Of a stretch of 64,000 nucleotides of DNA, positions 26,660 to 34,771 are shown piece after piece (within the stretch, counting starts at the first letter, position 1; every line of letters starts with the position of its first letter). The stretch comes from Haloarcula laminariae (GTDB taxonomy: Archaea; Halobacteriota; Halobacteria; Halobacteriales; Haloarculaceae), in contig NZ_JAMZFY010000001.1 in the NCBI RefSeq assembly GCF_025457605.1, positions 806,001 through 870,000 on the forward strand, written 5' to 3'. Below the pieces are notes generated by a model. The model ran no database searches. It was not told the origin of the DNA and worked only from the letters and a program-made list of their open reading frames with translations. The position numbers and the translations under genes were made by a program.

Positions 26660-27516
26660 ACGGCGAGCTCGTTCCCGAGAGCGAGGCCACGGTGTCGGTG
26701 TTGGACAGGGGGTTCATGTACGGCGACGCGGCCTTCGAAACGCTGCGAGTGTACGGCGGCGACCCCTTCGAGTGGGCGGCCCACCGCGACCGACTCGGGC
26801 GCACGGCCGAGGCGCTGGGCTTTGCCGACGCTCTCCCCGACGACCTGCGCGAGCGGGTCGACGAGACGCTCGCCGCCAACGACCTGACCGAGGCGTACTG
26901 CAAGGTCTCGGTCTCTCGCGGGGTCCAGCCCGGAAAACTCACGCCGGGCCCCGAGGTCGACCCGACCGTCGTGGTCATCGTCAAGCCGCTCCCCAGGGGC
27001 GGCCGCGACGGCGAGCGGCCCTGGGACGGCCCCGCGACGGTCCAGACCGTCCGCACGCGCCGGGTGCCCGACGAGGCGGTCCCCGCGGACACCAAGAGCC
27101 ACAACTACCTGAACGGGATTCTCGGCCGGCTGGAGCTCCGCCGGTCGGCCGGCGACGGCACCCCCGCCGACGAGTGTCTCCTGCGCGATACCGACGGGAA
27201 CCTCGCCGAGGGCGCGACGAGCAACCTCTTTTTCGTGACCGAGAACGGCCTCCGGACGCCCAGCGCGGAGCTGGACCTGCTACCCGGCGTCACCCGGGAT
27301 ATCGTCATGGACCTCGCCCGGGACGAGGGGTTCCCCGTCGAGACGGGCGCGTACTCGCTGGACGCGCTGCGAAACGCCGACGAGGCGTTTCTCACGAACT
27401 CCACGTGGGAGATTCGACCCATCGAGACGGTCGACGGCATGGGCGTGGGCGCCGGCCCGATGACGAAGCTCCTGCAGCGGCTCTACGACGAGCGCGTCGA
27501 GGCCCGTCACTACTGA
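26644..27516 (+). CDS. pabC: Aminodeoxychorismate lyase-like class IV aminotransferase
   Basis: The 290-residue fold-type IV PLP enzyme begins MQYHVNGELVPESEATVSVL. The Lys of the Schiff base is in AVPADTKSHNYLNGILGRL, and the phosphate-binding loop is in NLAEGATSNLFFV. Next to pabBA it most likely converts aminodeoxychorismate to p-aminobenzoate. Branched-chain and D-amino-acid aminotransferases share this fold, so those remain alternatives. It is translationally overlapped with pabA by 16 bases. Confidence 0.83.
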   Translation: MQYHVNGELVPESEATVSVLDRGFMYGDAAFETLRVYGGDPFEWAAHRDRLGRTAEALGFADALPDDLRERVDETLAANDLTEAYCKVSVSRGVQPGKLTPGPEVDPTVVVIVKPLPRGGRDGERPWDGPATVQTVRTRRVPDEAVPADTKSHNYLNGILGRLELRRSAGDGTPADECLLRDTDGNLAEGATSNLFFVTENGLRTPSAELDLLPGVTRDIVMDLARDEGFPVETGAYSLDALRNADEAFLTNSTWEIRPIETVDGMGVGAGPMTKLLQRLYDERVEARHY

Positions 27517-27712
27517 GTACACCGGTCTGCTGGCCCCCTCACACGTTCGACTGACCGGCCCATGTCGGCTGTCCGGGAGTCGCGCCCGGCGCGTGTCGGA
27601 GGGTTTCTCGCGGCTGCTACAGCGATGACAGCGCCCGTCCAGCGGCCGGAGGTGGCCCTGTGAGTGTTACGTGGACCGAGTGATTGAAACGGGCGACCCG
27701 CCTACCCCGCCC

Positions 27713-28129
27713 ATGGACGCGGACAGTCGCATCGCGGCGGTCGAGGAGGTACCCGAGGACGGCAGCCTCCTCTTTACCGTCCGCGAGGGATTCGATACGT
27801 CGGAAGCGATTCTCGTGGCGCTCGCGGACGGCGTCGTCGCCTTCGAGAACTACTGCCCCCACTGGACCGATGTCCGCCTGGACAAGGGCAGCGGCGCGAC
27901 GGTACGGGAGGACGAACTGGTGTGTGAGAAACACGGTGCGACGTTCGAGCGCGACTCCGGGAGCTGTACCTTCGGCCCCTGTGAGGGCGCGGTTCTGGAG
28001 ACGGTCGATATCACCGTCGCGGACGGCGATATCTACCTGACCGACGACCGGTACGAGTTCGAGAACAAGGGGCCCTCGGGCGACCACGACCTGTCTTCCG
28101 GCGGCCGAATCGGCTTTTCAGGCCAGTAG
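27713..28129 (+). CDS. Rieske-type [2Fe-2S] ferredoxin-like protein
   Basis: This 138-residue soluble protein carries the two Rieske boxes: CPH in NYCPHWTDV and CEKH in VCEKHGATFER. The first is CxH and the second CxxH, the usual cluster pattern. It lacks the disulphide cysteines of respiratory Rieske proteins and has no signal, so it is like dioxygenase-type ferredoxins or nitrite-reductase small subunits. A GTG at 27671 would add 14 residues; the ATG is preferred. It stands alone, so its electron partner is unknown. Confidence 0.8.
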   Translation: MDADSRIAAVEEVPEDGSLLFTVREGFDTSEAILVALADGVVAFENYCPHWTDVRLDKGSGATVREDELVCEKHGATFERDSGSCTFGPCEGAVLETVDITVADGDIYLTDDRYEFENKGPSGDHDLSSGGRIGFSGQ

Positions 28130-28180
28130 GCCCGGCTGTTTACTACCGAGTGGCCGGCCCGGGTAAAGTTGCAGTGGAAC

Positions 28181-28187
28181 TATAAAT
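28181..28187 (+). promoter_or_regulatory. TATA-like box of small zinc-ribbon gene
   Basis: TATAAAT is centred 25 nt before the ATG at 28209 and only 19 nt before the ATG at 28203. This favours the second ATG as the leaderless start. Confidence 0.55.
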
Positions 28188-28208
28188 TGGTGTGTGGTAC
28201 CAATGACC

Positions 28209-28346
28209 ATGACGCGCGAAAACCGCACGGAGGCCGAGGTGTGCCCGGAGTGTGACAACAACCCCGTTGTTCTGGAGAGCGGCGGCTACTTCTGTGACTG
28301 CTGTAACGAGGAGTTCACCCGCGCGGACCTCGTGACGCTCACGTAA
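28209..28346 (+). CDS. Small zinc-ribbon protein
   Basis: This 45-residue protein has CPEC at residues 11-14 and CDCC about 18 residues on (GGYFCDCCNEEF), a compact zinc ribbon. It resembles the N-terminal ribbon of archaeal TFB, but no cyclin-like domain follows. Small single-ribbon proteins are common in haloarchaea, mostly of unknown role. The start choice is set by the TATA spacing; two more residues are possible from the ATG at 28203. Confidence 0.75.
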   Translation: MTRENRTEAEVCPECDNNPVVLESGGYFCDCCNEEFTRADLVTLT

Positions 28347-28401
28347 GCTCCGCAGGGGGTATCGTCGCGCGGTATCGGCCGTCCAATCTGCACCTCTCCC
28401 G

Positions 28402-28692
28402 TCAGCCGATTCGGTAGGCCGGCTCGGCGACGCTCTCGGCCTTGCACTCGGGACAGCGACTCGGCCGGTTCGTCAGGTCGTCGAAGTCGGTGAAGCCACA
28501 CTGGTTGCACTCGGGGGGCGCGACGAGCAGTTGCTCGTCCGTCGCGTCGAGGGACTTCGCGATGTGTTCGACGTGTGTGAGCGCGGTGCTGGTCGGAATC
28601 TCGAAGTCGTTGGCTATACTGCCCGCGGCCATGGGCTCATCGCGCAAGCGGTCCGCGATGCGCTGGCGCGTCGTACGACTTGCCTCGCGCAT
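28402..28692 (-). CDS. Transcriptional regulator with HTH and Zn-ribbon
   Basis: The 96-residue protein has an N-terminal helix-turn-helix (residues 5-50, QRIADRLRDEPMAAGSIAND) and a C-terminal zinc ribbon with C-x2-C pairs ECNQCGF and RCPECKA. This is the HTH-plus-Zn-ribbon regulator family seen widely in archaea. It may respond to metals or redox. It converges with the zinc-ribbon gene. Target genes are unknown. Confidence 0.82.
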   Translation of the reverse strand: MREASRTTRQRIADRLRDEPMAAGSIANDFEIPTSTALTHVEHIAKSLDATDEQLLVAPPECNQCGFTDFDDLTNRPSRCPECKAESVAEPAYRIG

Positions 28693-28822
28693 GCCTGGGC
28701 TACGGCGTCACGGCTAATAGAAGTTAGTGGCCGACAGCGTCGTACGGTTTCTTATAGATTATTTCCGGATACCGCCGACCCCGCAGTCGGCAGCTGTCGG
28801 TGAATCGTGACAGTAACCGGTA

Positions 28823-30766
28823 TCAGTCGGTCTGTACCGACCGCGGACCGGTCCCGGGTGCGTCGTCCGAGAACACCTCCGTCTCGGCCGCGCCGACGGT
28901 AAAGGACGACAGGAGGTCCTTGAGCTGGTCGGCCCGTTCGTTCAGCGCCAGCACGCTCTCGCTCACTTCGCTCATCGAGGCGGCCTGTTCCTCGGCCGCC
29001 GCGGAGACGTTCGTCGCCTCCGCGGAGTTCTCGTCGCTTATCTCGGAGACTTCGCCCGCCATCGAGACGACTTCTTCGGCCGTGGCCGCCTGGTCGTCCG
29101 TCGCGTCGCGTATCTCCCGGATACCGGCGTCGGTCGCCCGGGCGTTCTCCCGGACCGTCGCGAACGCGTCCGCGACTTCCTCGACCGCCTCGACCCCTTC
29201 GGTCATGCTCCGGTTGGCCGCCTCGCCCTTCTCGACCGTCGCCGCCACCTGTTCCTGCGTCGCTTCGATGAGCCGCTCTATCCGGGTCGCCGACTCCTGG
29301 GTCTCCTCGGCGAGCTGTTTGACCTCCCCCGCGACGACTGCGAAGCCGTCGCCGCTGCCGTCGCCGCTGCCCGCTCGGGCGGCCTCGATGTTGGCGTTCA
29401 GCGCCAGCATGTTCGTCTGTTCGGCGATGTCGCCGATGAGCTCGACGATGTCGCCGATCTCGTCCATCCGGTCGTCCAGCTCCCGGATACCGGTCACCGT
29501 CTCGTCGAGGGACGCTTTGACCTCGCGGACGTCCTCGGCGGTCTGCTGTGCCGTCTGTTCGCTGTCGGCCGCGACGTCGGCGGACTCTGACGCCGTCTCC
29601 GCGACGGTGTCGGCGGACGCGGCGACCTCCTCGACCGTCGCGGAGAGGTCCGTCATCTCGTCGGTCACGGTTTCGAGCATCTCCCGCTGTTCGTCGGTGC
29701 CGTCGGCTATCTGCTGGATGGACTCGCTCACGTCCGCGCTCGTCCGCGAGACCTCGCTCACGCTGCCGTCGGCCTCCTCGCTCCCGGCCGCCACCTCGTC
29801 CGCGAACGACTGTATCTCCCGCATCGTCGCCTCCGTCTCGGCGACCATCTCGTTGAACGCCTCGGCGATTTCCCGCATGGCCTCGCTGTCGGTCGTCGTC
29901 TCCAGTCGGACCGTCAGGTCGCCGTTTGCCGCCCGCGCCATCGCGTCGCTGTAGTCGCTGGCGGTTTGCTCCAGTTGCTCGTTCAGGCGCTCGACCTCGC
30001 GTTGCTTCTGCTGGGCCGTCTCCTCGGCTTCCTCGGCCGCCGCTCTGGCCGCCTCGACCTCGGCTTTCTTGGCTTCGAGGTCGTCTATCTCGTTGCGCTT
30101 TTGCTCGACCTCCTTGAGTTGCTCCTGGACCCGCTCGCGGGACTTCTCCGTCGAGTACCACTGCGCCATCAGCCCGACGGCCGCCGCGCCGACGAAGGCC
30201 GCGTGAATCGCTCCCCACACCATCGGGTGTTCCATGGCCGCGATGTGGTTGTACACCCGGCTCGCGTCGATGACACCGAAGACGACGTGGGAGACTCCCA
30301 CGCCGACGAAACCGACCGCGAAGGGGAGCCAGTCCTCGTACAGCGCCAGGATGATGAGTGCGACGAAGAAGTGGAAGTGCGCTTCGATGAAGCCGCCGGA
30401 AAAGAAGACCAGCGTCGTCGAGGAGACCACGGTCCCCAGCGACGCGAGTGCGGTCCGGCTCCGACGGCTGAACCGCGGCCACAGCGCGAGCGCTCCCAGC
30501 CCGCCGATGACCGCGAGATTCAACGCTACCCGCCAGAGCGGCACCGCGGGAATCGTCGCCCCGGTGAGGACCGCTTCGGTCCCCTCGTAGAGGCCCAACG
30601 CGAGCAGGAAGGGGATATGTGCAAACAGCACCAGCAGAATCCGCCGGTGGCGGTTCCGCCACGTCGATTCCGGAATCGTGTCACCGCTCGGGATGTATCT
30701 GAGAAACTCGCGGACCGACCCGACCGGGCCCGTCGTATCGTTATCCCCGATACCTATACCTACCAT
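28823..30766 (-). CDS. Membrane chemotaxis transducer with six-helix sensor (HtrVIII-like)
   Basis: The 647-residue protein has about six membrane helices in residues 45-210, including [18 protein letters not shown], where two histidines sit like haem ligands. A similar region in Halobacterium HtrVIII resembles the haem-copper oxidase subunit and senses oxygen. Then come a coiled coil, HAMP-like linker and MCP signalling domain, with [10 protein letters not shown] and a repeated GSGD at the tip. It probably senses oxygen or redox for aerotaxis. A TATA-like GTATAAG lies about 25 nt upstream of the ATG. Confidence 0.82.
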   Translation of the reverse strand: MVGIGIGDNDTTGPVGSVREFLRYIPSGDTIPESTWRNRHRRILLVLFAHIPFLLALGLYEGTEAVLTGATIPAVPLWRVALNLAVIGGLGALALWPRFSRRSRTALASLGTVVSSTTLVFFSGGFIEAHFHFFVALIILALYEDWLPFAVGFVGVGVSHVVFGVIDASRVYNHIAAMEHPMVWGAIHAAFVGAAAVGLMAQWYSTEKSRERVQEQLKEVEQKRNEIDDLEAKKAEVEAARAAAEEAEETAQQKQREVERLNEQLEQTASDYSDAMARAANGDLTVRLETTTDSEAMREIAEAFNEMVAETEATMREIQSFADEVAAGSEEADGSVSEVSRTSADVSESIQQIADGTDEQREMLETVTDEMTDLSATVEEVAASADTVAETASESADVAADSEQTAQQTAEDVREVKASLDETVTGIRELDDRMDEIGDIVELIGDIAEQTNMLALNANIEAARAGSGDGSGDGFAVVAGEVKQLAEETQESATRIERLIEATQEQVAATVEKGEAANRSMTEGVEAVEEVADAFATVRENARATDAGIREIRDATDDQAATAEEVVSMAGEVSEISDENSAEATNVSAAAEEQAASMSEVSESVLALNERADQLKDLLSSFTVGAAETEVFSDDAPGTGPRSVQTD

Positions 30767-31088
30767 ACGTCCCTAGACGGCATACCGACTTATACCCGTT
30801 TCCGGCGGATTTCATCTCGTGATAATTCTGGCAAGAGACGAGTGATAACTAGGTACATGGGGCTTCACACGGCGATGGCGACGGCCCGGCCCGCCGCGCG
30901 GGCGTCGAGCCCGTTCCCCGCTCGCGCCGTGCCCTCGACCGGCGGTTCGTGGCCGCTCGTTTCGGACGTGGGAGAAATGAAATCGAACCAACCATTTAAT
31001 TGCGGCGCCAGCGTACCGTCTACGCAGTGATTTTCTCTGTTCACGGCATCCGAGTGCATCGATGTGGCCCACCAGTCCGAGGGAGACG
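30767..31088. other. Intergenic promoter region between two divergent membrane-protein genes
   Basis: These 322 bases separate the membrane MCP (minus) from the next gene (plus). The MCP TATA-like box is near 30787-30795. Further AT-rich spots are at 30830-30855 and around 30988 (CATTTAATTG). I see no gene; a frame extension to 31062 in the next gene is weak. Confidence 0.4.
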
Positions 31089-32108
31089 ATGAGTTTCGCG
31101 GATGATATCGACGGACTCCGGAGCTGGGCCCCCATCCCGACGGGGGACGGCGGTATCAGCCTCGGCCGGTGGCTGTTGCTCGAAGGCAACCGGTACGCGG
31201 TCACCGGAGCGCTCCTGACGGTGACGTTCGTCTCGATTCTGACTATCGGTTCGGTGTGGACCTTCGAGATGCACCGGCTGCTCGTGGAGACCCAGGCCGT
31301 CCAGACCCTCCTCACCACTTTCCTGAGCGGCATCATCCTGCTCGTGTCCATCGTCGTCTCGATAAACTCCATCATCCTCTCGTACGACATCACCCACGTC
31401 AGCGACCAGCAGGACCGCATCGAGGGAATGATGAGCTTCTGGCGTACCCTCAGCAAGATCTCCGACGCCGACGAGAGCCCCACGGACCCGAACACCTTCC
31501 TCCAGGTGATGGCCGACGTTATTCGCCGGAAGGCGAGGGAGCTGGAGGAGTCAACTCGAGGCAGTGAGGAAACTTTCACCAGGGAGATACAGGAGTATCT
31601 CGACCAGATTGTCGGCACCGCCGAACACATCGAGAACTCGCTTACGAACGTCCGCGGCGGCAAGTTCGGTGTGCTGTGGATCGGGCTGGAGATGGACTAC
31701 GGCCCGCTGATGAGCCGGTCGCGCCGGCTCAAGGCGACGGACGAAGACGTCCTCTCCGACAGCGGAGACGACAACGTCGAGGAACTGCTCCAGGCCCTGG
31801 AGCTGTTCGCGACGGGGCGCGAGTACTTCAAGACGCTCTACTACAACCAGGAGATATCCGAGCTCTCCCGGACGCTACTGGTCGTTTCGCTGCCGGCCAT
31901 CGTTGTGACGGCGTCGACGATTCTCGCCATCAACGCCCAGCTCCTGCCGGAGATGTGGATGTTCGGCATGCCGCCGCTGCTTACGTTCGTGAGCATCAGC
32001 TTCGCCGTCGCGCTGTCCCCGTTTATCGTGCTCACCGCCTACATGCTCCGGGTCGCGACCGTCGCCCAGCGGACCAACGGCGCGGGGCCGTTCGTTCTCC
32101 GGTCCTGA
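31089..32108 (+). CDS. Uncharacterised four-helix membrane protein
   Basis: The 339-residue protein has two membrane helices early (residues 37-60 and 72-95) and two late (262-285 and 297-325). A cytoplasmic, mostly helical domain of about 165 residues lies between, with HVSDQQDRIEGMMSFWRTL. I do not recognise the family. The layout resembles small channel or sensor membrane proteins. It is divergent from the MCP gene and converges with a thioredoxin-reductase-like gene. The start is the ATG at 31089; one 27 bases earlier is open. Confidence 0.7.
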   Translation: MSFADDIDGLRSWAPIPTGDGGISLGRWLLLEGNRYAVTGALLTVTFVSILTIGSVWTFEMHRLLVETQAVQTLLTTFLSGIILLVSIVVSINSIILSYDITHVSDQQDRIEGMMSFWRTLSKISDADESPTDPNTFLQVMADVIRRKARELEESTRGSEETFTREIQEYLDQIVGTAEHIENSLTNVRGGKFGVLWIGLEMDYGPLMSRSRRLKATDEDVLSDSGDDNVEELLQALELFATGREYFKTLYYNQEISELSRTLLVVSLPAIVVTASTILAINAQLLPEMWMFGMPPLLTFVSISFAVALSPFIVLTAYMLRVATVAQRTNGAGPFVLRS

Positions 32109-32120
32109 GACGACGGGGTG

Positions 32121-33194
32121 TTAGTCGTCGTCCGCGGCGGCTTCCGGCTCGTCCTCGTCGACCGGCCGCGGCCCGGCGGCGTGGCCCTCGTGGCCGAGCG
32201 CCGTGGCGAAGAGTTCGGGCGAGACTGCGGGCACGTCAACGTCTTCGACCGGCCCCTCGCTTTCGATGTCCTCGACCGAACGCGGGTATTTCCGGAGGTC
32301 CTTGTGGATAGCGATGCCGGCGTCGGCGCCCTCGCCCATCGCCACCGGAATCTGGTTGTGGCCCGGCGTCAGGTCGCCGACGGCGTACACCCCGGGAACG
32401 CTCGTCTCGCCGTGGTCGCCGACGGCGACGGTGCCGTCGTCGTTGCGCTCGACGCCCAGCCCGTCGGCGATTTCGGCGTGGTAGTCCGACCCCAGCATCG
32501 GGAAGCCGCCCTTGTACTCCCGGACGCTCCCGTCCTCGAACTCGTAGGCTTCCAGCCAGCCGTCGTCGTCGGTGCGTTTGCCCGAGAGCTCGGTCTCGAC
32601 GACCTCGACGGGGTGGTTGTCGAGCATTTTCTGTGTGTCCTCGCTCCACTCGGGCTCCTCGCCGCGGGTCAGGATGTCCACGTCGTCGGTGTAGTTCAGC
32701 ATAATCATCGCGACGTAGGCCGCCGACTCCCCTGTGCCCATCACGAAGACGGGCTCGCCGACGAACATGAACGCGTCACAGTGGAGACACCAGTGGAGCC
32801 CCTTCCCGGTGCGGGGCAGGGGCGGGTCGGGCCGCTCGTCGGAGAAGCCGGTGGCCAACACGACGCGCTTGACCGTGAGGTCGCCGTCGGCCGTCGTCAC
32901 GTCGAAGCCGTCCGTGTCGTCGAGCGGTTCGACCGACTCCACGAAGCCACGCCGGTAGGTCCCGCCGTAGTCCTCGACCTGCTCCCGGGCCGTCTGGAGG
33001 AACTCGTTGCCGCTCACGTCCTCGGTGACGCCGATGACGTTGTGGGTATCGGTCATCATCGCGGCCCGGCCGCCGCCGCGGTTGACGACGACGGTGTCCA
33101 TCCCCAGGCGGGTCGTGTACAGCGCGCTCGTCAGTCCGGCGGGTCCCCCGCCGACCACGGCCACGTCGTAGTCGAACTGCTCGTCGGTATACAT
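32121..33194 (-). CDS. Thioredoxin reductase-like flavoprotein
   Basis: This 357-residue protein has a FAD-binding N-terminus (VAVVGGGPAGLTSALYTTRL), a CLHC redox pair in HWCLHCDAFMF, a second nucleotide fold VFVMGTGESAAYVAM and the FAD motif VYAVGDLTPGHNQIPVAMG. It should reduce thioredoxin or a disulphide substrate using NAD(P)H. The CxxC is C-L-H-C, as in haloarchaeal TrxR-like proteins. A C-terminal acidic tail of about 40 residues is added. Converges with the membrane protein gene. Confidence 0.85.
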   Translation of the reverse strand: MYTDEQFDYDVAVVGGGPAGLTSALYTTRLGMDTVVVNRGGGRAAMMTDTHNVIGVTEDVSGNEFLQTAREQVEDYGGTYRRGFVESVEPLDDTDGFDVTTADGDLTVKRVVLATGFSDERPDPPLPRTGKGLHWCLHCDAFMFVGEPVFVMGTGESAAYVAMIMLNYTDDVDILTRGEEPEWSEDTQKMLDNHPVEVVETELSGKRTDDDGWLEAYEFEDGSVREYKGGFPMLGSDYHAEIADGLGVERNDDGTVAVGDHGETSVPGVYAVGDLTPGHNQIPVAMGEGADAGIAIHKDLRKYPRSVEDIESEGPVEDVDVPAVSPELFATALGHEGHAAGPRPVDEDEPEAAADDD

Positions 33195-33374
33195 TGAAAG
33201 CCTCTAGGGGTTCGACCGATAAAAACGGCCGACATCCGGGAAGACGCGGGCGGCCAGCCCCGCTCGCGCCCGTCCGACGCCCCGGCGCCCATCCGCCACC
33301 GTTTAAGTCTCCAGGTCGACACGTCCCGATATGACCCGACTGCGTCTTCACCCCGCAGGCGCGCGGAGGGCCCG

Positions 33375-34694
33375 ATGGTAGACCTCGTTTTCTCGCTCGG
33401 TCAGCTCCTCATCGCGCTCGTACTCGTGGTACTGAACGGCTTTTTCGTCGCGACGGAGTTCGCGTTCGTCCGGGTGCGCTCGACCTCCGTCGAACAGCTG
33501 GCCGAGGAGGGCCGAGCCGGCTCGGAGACGCTCCAGGACGTGATGGCTAACCTCGACGACTACCTCGCGGTCACCCAGCTCGGCATCACGCTGGCCTCGC
33601 TGGGGCTGGGGTGGGCCGGCGAGCCGGCGGTCGCGTCGCTCATCGAGCCGGTCCTGGGGCCGCTCCTTCCGGCGGACCTGCTTCACCTGGTCGCCTTTGC
33701 CATCGCGTTCAGTTTCATCACCTTCCTCCACGTGGTCTTCGGCGAACTCGCGCCCAAGACCATCGCCATCGCCGAGGCCGAACGGATTTCCCTGCTGGTC
33801 GCGGCCCCGATGAAGCTGTGTTACTACCTGTTTTACCCGGGGCTGGTCGTGTTCAACGGGACCGCCAACGCCTTCACGCGTCTCATCGGCGTCCCGCCGG
33901 CCTCCGAGACCGAGGAGTCACTCGAAGAGCGTGAGATTCGGCGCGTGCTGGCCCGCTCCAGCGAGCAGGGCCACGTCGACACGGCCGAAGTCGAGATGAT
34001 AGAGCGCGTCTTCGACCTCGACGACACCACGGTCCGGACCGTGATGGTCCCGCGGCCCGACGTGGTGACCATCCCGGCCGACGCCTCGCTGACCGAGATT
34101 CGGGAAACCGTCCTGTCGGCCGGCCACACCCGCTACCCGGTCGTCGACAGCGACGACCAGGACGAGGTGGTCGGCTTCCTCGACGTCAAGGACGTGTTGC
34201 GCGCCGTCGAGGAGGACGGCGAGACGACGGCGGCCGAACTGGCTCGCGGCCTCCTCATGGTCCCCGAGACGGCCACCGCCGACGACCTCCTGTTGCAGTT
34301 CCGCGAGGAGCGCCAGCAGATGGCCGCGGTCGTCGACGAGTGGGGCGCCTTCGAGGGTATCGTCACCATCGAGGACGTCGTCGAGGCCGTCGTCGGCGAC
34401 CTCAGGGACGGGTTCGACGTCGACGAGCGCGAGCCGGCCGTCCGGGAAGTCGGCTCGGATCGGTACGACATCGACGGGAGCGTCCCGCTGGCGCTGGTCA
34501 ACGACGAGCTGGGGTCGACCTTCGAGAGCGACGGCGTCGAGACAATCGGCGGACTGGTGCTCGCGCGGCTGGGCGAGATTCCGGAGCCGGGCGACAGCGT
34601 CGAGGCCGCCGGCTACCGCATCGAGGTCGCCACCGTCGACGGCGCCCGAATCTCGACCGTACTGGTCGAGCCCCTCGATACGACTGCCGAGTAA
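33375..34694 (+). CDS. CNNM/CorC-type membrane protein with CBS domains
   Basis: The 439-residue protein has a CNNM membrane domain of four helices (residues 1-160, GELAPKTIAIAEAERISLL), a pair of CBS domains (210-335, VMVPRPDVVTIPADASLTEI) and a CorC/HlyC C-terminal domain (345-430). Relatives handle Mg2+ or Co2+ transport. The hemolysin name used in some annotations is historical. It stands alone. Confidence 0.9.
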   Translation: MVDLVFSLGQLLIALVLVVLNGFFVATEFAFVRVRSTSVEQLAEEGRAGSETLQDVMANLDDYLAVTQLGITLASLGLGWAGEPAVASLIEPVLGPLLPADLLHLVAFAIAFSFITFLHVVFGELAPKTIAIAEAERISLLVAAPMKLCYYLFYPGLVVFNGTANAFTRLIGVPPASETEESLEEREIRRVLARSSEQGHVDTAEVEMIERVFDLDDTTVRTVMVPRPDVVTIPADASLTEIRETVLSAGHTRYPVVDSDDQDEVVGFLDVKDVLRAVEEDGETTAAELARGLLMVPETATADDLLLQFREERQQMAAVVDEWGAFEGIVTIEDVVEAVVGDLRDGFDVDEREPAVREVGSDRYDIDGSVPLALVNDELGSTFESDGVETIGGLVLARLGEIPEPGDSVEAAGYRIEVATVDGARISTVLVEPLDTTAE

Positions 34695-34771
34695 CCGCCC
34701 GCTACGGGCTGTCCCGGCGGTATCGGCTGCAAAAACAAGTTTCTTTGACCCGCTGGCTGATGGGCCTTGCA

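Noticed and set aside
27713-28129. Rieske-type protein as a component of the bc complex.
   Set aside because: It lacks a signal, anchor and disulphide Cys, and sits 23 kb from the true Rieske gene.
28209-28346. Zinc-ribbon protein as a truncated transcription factor B.
   Set aside because: Only the ribbon is similar; no downstream cyclin repeats or remnants exist, and the gene has its own tidy promoter and stop.
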